This document shows, in pieces, positions 59,060-64,000 of a stretch of DNA of 64,000 nt (positions are counted from its first letter, which is position 1; the number at the start of each line of letters is the position of its first letter). The notes below the pieces were generated by a model. That model was not told the DNA's origin and did no database searches. It was given only the letters and a program-made list of their open reading frames with translations. The DNA comes from Lachnospiraceae bacterium. Lineage in GTDB: Bacteria > Bacillota > Clostridia > Lachnospirales > Lachnospiraceae. The DNA lies in the NCBI GenBank assembly GCA_015057585.1, contig SVEF01000010.1, positions 1 to 64,000 of the forward strand. The letters run 5' to 3'. Both the position numbers and the translations under genes were made by a program.

Positions 59060-61583
59060 AAAATTCTCCCATGGCCTCCTTGTTGTATTCTTCCGGTTCA
59101 AACACATACTCTGCCGGAACCTCTCCTCTTGCAAATGCCCAAAATGCCTGATAAATGTCGTCCTCTTCCATTCCGATGACCAACTGGCCGTTCTCCACCA
59201 GAACGCCGGTTACGGAGCCGAAATCCGATACCACGACCGGCTTCTTTAAACAGCGTGCCTCGTGAATGACCATCGGCTGTCCTTCGTGTAAGGAAGGAAG
59301 CATAAAACAGTCACAGTGCTTTAATACAATGTACGGATTCTTTACGTTGCCCGGTGCATATACGCTCTCCGTAAGTGAAAGGGATTCGATAAGTTCCAGT
59401 GTTTCCTTGTGCAATACACCACCGCCCAAAAGATACAGGCAGGAATTGGGCATTTCCTCATGGAACCGTGCAAACGCGCGGATGAAATTTGCATGATTTT
59501 TCTCCGGTGACATTCTTCCCACCGTAATAAAGCGAAGGAAACGTTCTCCGTTTTCCGTCTGTTCCGGTGCAATCGGAAGGAGTCTGGCCGGTACCACCTC
59601 CTCGGTTTCCGTTCCGTCCTCTGCCACTACCTTTTTGGTATACTCCTGTTCCAGCACATAACAGAGTCTTCCGTCCTCCGTTACAAGGTCCTCTTCCTGT
59701 CCTGCCAGGCGGAGTATTTTTTCCACGTCAATCGTGTTTTTGGAATAACTGAATTTATCATAATCCACGTACGTTCCGGACAGTTTTTCCCGGTTCACTT
59801 CCATGATTTCTTTTCCGCATGCCACAATCCGGTCAAAATAGCGATACAGTTTAAAAATCTTCATGAGCCATTCAAACCGCGTTTCCCGCTCCGCCATCAT
59901 ATCACTGTGCATCCAGATAATCTTCGGAACATCTTTGTTTTGTATCATAAGTAAATCAAAAAAGTAATTATAGCCTTCAAAATCGATCAGGCAATCAAAG
60001 GCAATGTCACCATAGCAGCGTCTCCACTCTCTTTTATACGGATGCCAGATAACCTTTTTACTGCGAAGTTTGGAGCGCAATTTATAAATCACCATCTCTA
60101 AAAACGTCATATTAAACGTACTGTTTCTGTAAAGCACCCGGACATTATCGTTAATCTGGCTGATTAAGCCGCTTTTCCGGTCAATCGGAGCCTTTGCAAT
60201 CATCAGAGTTACGTCGTACGTATCATAATCTATGTGATTTAACAGGTTTAACATGGATGCGCTGATGCCGTTTGAGAGCATCTTGCCTCTGGAAAAGAAC
60301 AACTTTTTCTTCTTTTGCTCCACCTTGTGCACGTGGAAATTTTCTTCCTTTCCATAGAAGACAATATCGAGGATTTTCCGGGAAATCTCCCCCGCGCAAA
60401 ACGCATTCGCATAGGTTTTGGACGCTGCATAGCGTTCCTTCCACTGTACTTTCACCTCTTCGATGTTGCAAACAAATTCCGCCAGCGTCTCTACGTTGTC
60501 CGTATTCGGTCCCGGAAGCGATTCCAGGCCGTAATACATGCCACGCTGCTCCTGATATTTTTCCAAATCATCGATATAAAACAGCACCGGACGGTCTGTC
60601 GCCAGATAGTCGTAAAAAATACTCGAGAAATCACTGATTAAAATATCCGTCACCGACAAAATCTCATTGGCATCAATGAATGCCGGAACAAAAAACGGCT
60701 CTTTCATCTTATCGCCTGCGATTTGGAATACTTTCTGGTGCACCTTAATCAGGAGCTGATACTGCGAGGTGTCAATCCCCGCTTCCAAACGTTCCTTGAA
60801 CGCAAAATAATCCTCTATACAAATGTCCGGTCTGGAAAAACTTTCCCCCTTCCAGGTCGGTGCATACAAAATAATTTTCTTATTCGAATCCACTTCCACG
60901 CCAAACCGACGCAGTTTTTCCAAAATCTCTTCTCTCGAAAACCGGAACAAAATGTCTAAGCGCGGATAACCTTCATCTACGATCTTTCCCGGATAGACTT
61001 CCTGTAATTTGTACGCCTTTTCATACATCGTAATCATAAAGTCATTGGCCGCAAGGACATAATCTGTGGACAGGAAATTGCGCGCGGTGTTGGAAACTTC
61101 GGTTTTTCCGTTCGGCATATCGTATCCCAGCGTTTTTAACGGAATGCCGTGCCAGGTATTTAAATACACCTGCCCGTCTTTCCTCGTATAGTAGCTCGGG
61201 AACGTACTGTTATTAATCAGATACTTTGCCGTAGCCAATGTCTTGACATAGCGCACGCCCTCGTGCCTGATAAAACGGATTTTTCCTTTGCCCTTATATT
61301 CTCTTTTCAGACGTTTTCTCTCGTTTTTATCTGCAATGGTCCACACATGGACATAGTTTTTCAGATGTTCATCTTCCAGCGCCGCAAGGAAAAGTGCATA
61401 CGGATTACACAAAACTCCCCGACCGGAGAAAGCCTCATAAAAAATCATGTTCTCCTTTATTTTCCCATGCTCATAAAACCACGCATACAGAGTCCGCTTC
61501 TGCAGTCCGCGGTTTTTTAAATAGCCCTTTATAAAACGCCATCCGCTCTTCATTATTTTAAACGGTCGAATCTTTTTTCTCAT
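59037..61583 (-). CDS. Fused CDP-glycerol glycerophosphotransferase-like and GT4 glycosyltransferase
   Basis: The N-terminal half (about residues 1-420) resembles TagF-type glycerophosphotransferases: NTWHGIPLK with the catalytic His, LLIKVHQKV with the second His, and ILISDFSSIFYDYLATDRPVLFY. The C-terminal half (about 430-848) is a GT4 enzyme: RFITVGRMSPEKNHANFIRA, and the LPSLHEGQPMVIHEA acceptor/donor segment with Glu. It would build a glycerol-phosphate-containing surface polymer such as teichoic acid. The weak ribosome binding site suggests coupling to the gene upstream. Confidence 0.88.
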   Translation of the reverse strand: MRKKIRPFKIMKSGWRFIKGYLKNRGLQKRTLYAWFYEHGKIKENMIFYEAFSGRGVLCNPYALFLAALEDEHLKNYVHVWTIADKNERKRLKREYKGKGKIRFIRHEGVRYVKTLATAKYLINNSTFPSYYTRKDGQVYLNTWHGIPLKTLGYDMPNGKTEVSNTARNFLSTDYVLAANDFMITMYEKAYKLQEVYPGKIVDEGYPRLDILFRFSREEILEKLRRFGVEVDSNKKIILYAPTWKGESFSRPDICIEDYFAFKERLEAGIDTSQYQLLIKVHQKVFQIAGDKMKEPFFVPAFIDANEILSVTDILISDFSSIFYDYLATDRPVLFYIDDLEKYQEQRGMYYGLESLPGPNTDNVETLAEFVCNIEEVKVQWKERYAASKTYANAFCAGEISRKILDIVFYGKEENFHVHKVEQKKKKLFFSRGKMLSNGISASMLNLLNHIDYDTYDVTLMIAKAPIDRKSGLISQINDNVRVLYRNSTFNMTFLEMVIYKLRSKLRSKKVIWHPYKREWRRCYGDIAFDCLIDFEGYNYFFDLLMIQNKDVPKIIWMHSDMMAERETRFEWLMKIFKLYRYFDRIVACGKEIMEVNREKLSGTYVDYDKFSYSKNTIDVEKILRLAGQEEDLVTEDGRLCYVLEQEYTKKVVAEDGTETEEVVPARLLPIAPEQTENGERFLRFITVGRMSPEKNHANFIRAFARFHEEMPNSCLYLLGGGVLHKETLELIESLSLTESVYAPGNVKNPYIVLKHCDCFMLPSLHEGQPMVIHEARCLKKPVVVSDFGSVTGVLVENGQLVIGMEEDDIYQAFWAFARGEVPAEYVFEPEEYNKEAMGEFYEAIIFN

Positions 61584-61589
61584 ATTCCG

Positions 61590-64000
61590 TTACAGGAGCG
61601 AATAAAACTCCTGTATTGCCTCCTCATTGTACTTTACATAATCCACCTGCATCACCGGAATTTCCCCGGCCAGCAGTTTTTGCATTCCCCGGTAAATACC
61701 GTCTTCGCTATCCTCTACCAGAGTGCCTCCGTGCTCTTTTAAAAAGCCTCTTGGACCCACAATATCGGTACACGCTACCGGCTTTTTCAAAACATCCGCT
61801 TCGGCAATGACCAGGCCAAAGCCCTCATACAGTGAGCTTAACACAAATCCGTCACAAGCAGCAAGTAACGGATACGGATTCGGCATATTGCGGATTAACA
61901 CAACCGAACCGGCAAGTCCCAGTTTTTCTGCCTGCCGCACAGTCTTTTCAAAATAGCGGTCTCTTGCCACGCCACCGGCAATAAACAGTACGACATCCTT
62001 TTCCTTTTCGCGCAGCTTCGCAAAAGCCGAAAGCAGGCGGAAATGTCCCTTTTCCGGTGAAAAACGTCCGATGGAAATCAGTTTTCTCCCTTCACAGCCA
62101 AGTGCCTTTTTCATGGCTGCCACCGATGGATACACTTCTTCCGCCACCGAAAGTTCTTCCGTTTTTTTCGCTCCTGCCACTACCTTTTCGTAATCAATGA
62201 CGTTTCTACAGACCTTAATGCTATCCTTCTTTCCGCGCAAAAATGTTGCTGTTGATTCGATTAAATCCTCCGTCACAACCGCTACGGTTTTATAGTTTTG
62301 ATAAGCGTACTCCAACACATCCCGCCGCTGGATTCTTCGGGTTTTAATCTCCTGCACCATATCGTTGTGCACAAAAATGACCGAATTGCCCTCAAACATG
62401 CTAAACAACAGAATCATTTCCGTTTCATAGCCGTTAAACTGGATGACTGTATCAAGGCGCACGCCGCCAAACAGTCTCTTCCAGTCCTGACGTACGCGTT
62501 TTTCATTCTTTTTTAAGTAGCGTTTCACACCGCTTTGTCCCTCGATAAAACGGATGCGTTCATAGCACTCGGGAAGTGTCAGCGGCATACTGCCGGTCAG
62601 CCCGACATAGGATACCCCCTCCGGAAGTTCCTTTAGCACTGCCTCGTTTCCGCGAATTCTGCCGGAAGCAAACGCCACAATATAGTTGTACTTTTCCAAA
62701 TCTACATTGGCAAGCAGATTTTTCGCCGACTGTGTCAGACCGTTTCTTGCTAATGCTCCAAGATAAAGAAGCACATTCTCTTTTCCGTTATCCGGCACCC
62801 CACATACCGTAACTTTGGAAACATCTTCTTTTAAAAATGCATCGCAAAGAGTCTTTGCGGCACCGGAGGTTTCTCCGCAGCAATACTCTTTTAAAAACAC
62901 GGTATCGTCATAATTTTTTTCACTGCGCAGTTCTAAGAGCAGCTGCTCCGGTGTCTCCACTTTCGGAAACGGCAAATGCGAAACATCGGTGTACAAACCT
63001 TTTCCTTTCGCAAACTCGTCCAAATCGTACGTAAAAAGCACCTGCTTCTTCCCGGTTCGCGGATAATCAAACAGCACGTCGGAATAATCTGTAACCAGGA
63101 CATCCGTCGCACACAAAAACTCGTACAATTCATACTCTTCCGGCAGACGATGCACATGGGTAAGTTCATCAAAATCCACCAGTTCCTGCACTGCCGGATG
63201 CAGTTTGACAAACAGCACTTCTCCATCGGAAAGCTGCTTATCCAGACGATACAGATAATACACCAAAAATGTATCGTTTTTGCCCAGTTTGCCTTTTAAT
63301 GTATTTCCGCGGAATGCCGGAAGGTACGCATAGACACGCTTTCCGTCCAAGGAAAGTTCTCTCCGGATCCTTTTTCCGCAGTCCTCATCTGCAAAAACCT
63401 CGTTCTGAGGAGCCGTACCGAGCAGACATTTTCCCTTTGCAAGATTGTTTATCATAAGGTCTGAAAGCACACACTCCATCGCCTGTGTATTCGGAAAAAA
63501 CAAATAGTCTGCTGCAAAATAGTTTTTTTGCATGTTTCCGATATCGGCAAAGCTCTCTTTCATACGCCGTCCGAGGAATTCCACCGGGGTGCTCTGACAG
63601 AGGTTTAAATACTTCTGTCCCTCTCTTTTTATCCACCATGCTGAGATTGTTTTGTCATTTAACAAATACTTTGCCGTAGCAAGTGCCTTAAAATATTCAT
63701 CTGAAGAAAGCACGACCGTCTTCACCTTTGTCAGCCCCTGCTTTTTCAATAATTTTTCAATAGCTTCTTTTTTCCTTCCGTGACACACAAGACAAAGTTC
63801 AAACGCCGCATATTCCGGTGCCGCCGCCAGTACTTTTAATATCTGAAGCATACCGGAGGCAATTTCCATGCCATACTGTGACTCTGCCAGAATGAGGTTA
63901 TCCTGAAGCGGCAACTCTTCATAATAAGAGATATACCGGTAGCGCGCTTCGTAGTAAACACTCTTGTTTTCCTCCTGCACCTTCTGTATCCGGGCGCGGA
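61590..64000 (-). CDS. Second fused glycerophosphotransferase-like/GT4 protein, 5' end missing
   Basis: The frame stays open to the right edge (with a possible GTG at 63980), so the N terminus is outside. The first part aligns with the TagF-like domain of the next gene, but the WHG segment is CQS (NLCQSTPVEFLGR), so the first catalytic His is missing; the second (LFVKLHPAV) and TDYSDVLFDY remain. The C-terminal GT4 part is intact: LISIGRFSPEKGHFRLLSAF and LSSLYEGFGLVIAEADVLKKP. It ends 6 nt before the next gene, so both are in one operon. Confidence 0.82.
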   Translation of the reverse strand, partial: RARIQKVQEENKSVYYEARYRYISYYEELPLQDNLILAESQYGMEIASGMLQILKVLAAAPEYAAFELCLVCHGRKKEAIEKLLKKQGLTKVKTVVLSSDEYFKALATAKYLLNDKTISAWWIKREGQKYLNLCQSTPVEFLGRRMKESFADIGNMQKNYFAADYLFFPNTQAMECVLSDLMINNLAKGKCLLGTAPQNEVFADEDCGKRIRRELSLDGKRVYAYLPAFRGNTLKGKLGKNDTFLVYYLYRLDKQLSDGEVLFVKLHPAVQELVDFDELTHVHRLPEEYELYEFLCATDVLVTDYSDVLFDYPRTGKKQVLFTYDLDEFAKGKGLYTDVSHLPFPKVETPEQLLLELRSEKNYDDTVFLKEYCCGETSGAAKTLCDAFLKEDVSKVTVCGVPDNGKENVLLYLGALARNGLTQSAKNLLANVDLEKYNYIVAFASGRIRGNEAVLKELPEGVSYVGLTGSMPLTLPECYERIRFIEGQSGVKRYLKKNEKRVRQDWKRLFGGVRLDTVIQFNGYETEMILLFSMFEGNSVIFVHNDMVQEIKTRRIQRRDVLEYAYQNYKTVAVVTEDLIESTATFLRGKKDSIKVCRNVIDYEKVVAGAKKTEELSVAEEVYPSVAAMKKALGCEGRKLISIGRFSPEKGHFRLLSAFAKLREKEKDVVLFIAGGVARDRYFEKTVRQAEKLGLAGSVVLIRNMPNPYPLLAACDGFVLSSLYEGFGLVIAEADVLKKPVACTDIVGPRGFLKEHGGTLVEDSEDGIYRGMQKLLAGEIPVMQVDYVKYNEEAIQEFYSLL

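Overview
The window looks like the chromosome of a motile, low-to-mid GC member of the Lachnospiraceae (Clostridia, Bacillota). This rests on the 5' end of a 16S rRNA gene with a clostridial-type sequence, Firmicutes housekeeping gene order (whiA-rapZ with an HPr-like gene, hprK, DnaE-type polymerase, RNase Z, the t6A genes), AGGAGG-type ribosome binding sites, TTGACA/TATAAT promoters and a large flagellar gene block. No phage, insertion sequence or CRISPR array is visible. The assignment is inference; the full 16S gene lies outside the window.

Layout. 1-907: 5' end of 16S rRNA with two tandem promoters and a separately terminated tRNA-Ser(UGA)/tRNA-Ser(GGA) pair, all read leftward. 1001-6850: two leftward operons carrying t6A tRNA-modification genes (tsaD, tsaB, tsaE, with rimI), RNase Z, ispD and small membrane or zinc-ribbon proteins. 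6951-10399: an FMN riboswitch-controlled riboflavin transporter subunit (ribU) and tex. 10526-12617: a convergent pair made of an SprA-related metalloprotease and a calcium-loop (EF-hand-like) protein. 12953-23931: accessory and housekeeping genes (two-component system, acyltransferase, dCMP deaminase, two PAP2-fold proteins, SpoU methyltransferase, flavoprotein, XRE regulator, a nonsense-mutated HD hydrolase, a ZIP metal transporter). 24083-24410: a previously unannotated type I toxin-antitoxin candidate with a LexA-like box in the toxin promoter. 24436-31350: YcxB-like protein, phosphodiesterase, HD-GYP protein, a giant palindrome, an ABC exporter and phosphofructokinase. 31454-43971: dnaE, then ftsH-uvrC-hprK-glcK-murB-rapZ-whiA-crh, an operon joining carbon-catabolite signalling (HPr kinase plus an HPr paralogue lacking His15) to cell-wall synthesis. 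44159-57754: late flagellar genes. 57800-64000: lysA and two fused glycerophosphotransferase/glycosyltransferase proteins for surface polymers.

How the genes work together. The flagellar block is organised around two sigma-28 (FliA/SigD) promoters. One drives flgM-flgN-flgK2-flgK1-flgL-fliW-csrA. The other drives flaG-fliD-fliS-fliT and then a secreted protein and a glycosyltransferase. FlgM (anti-sigma-28) lies in the operon it would control. CsrA and its antagonist FliW lie side by side, and two near-consensus CsrA binding hairpins are visible, one over the fliW start codon and one in the flaG-fliD leader. This suggests a post-transcriptional feedback loop coded within the window.

The most noteworthy observations are (1) the LexA-box holin-like toxin with antisense RNA at 24.1-24.4 kb, (2) the roughly 485-bp giant palindrome at 28.06-28.55 kb, (3) the Crh-like HPr with Asp at position 15, (4) CsrA hairpins on fliW and fliD, and (5) a palindromic operator inside the promoter of the ZIP transporter. 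All calls come from reading the sequence; no database searches were made.
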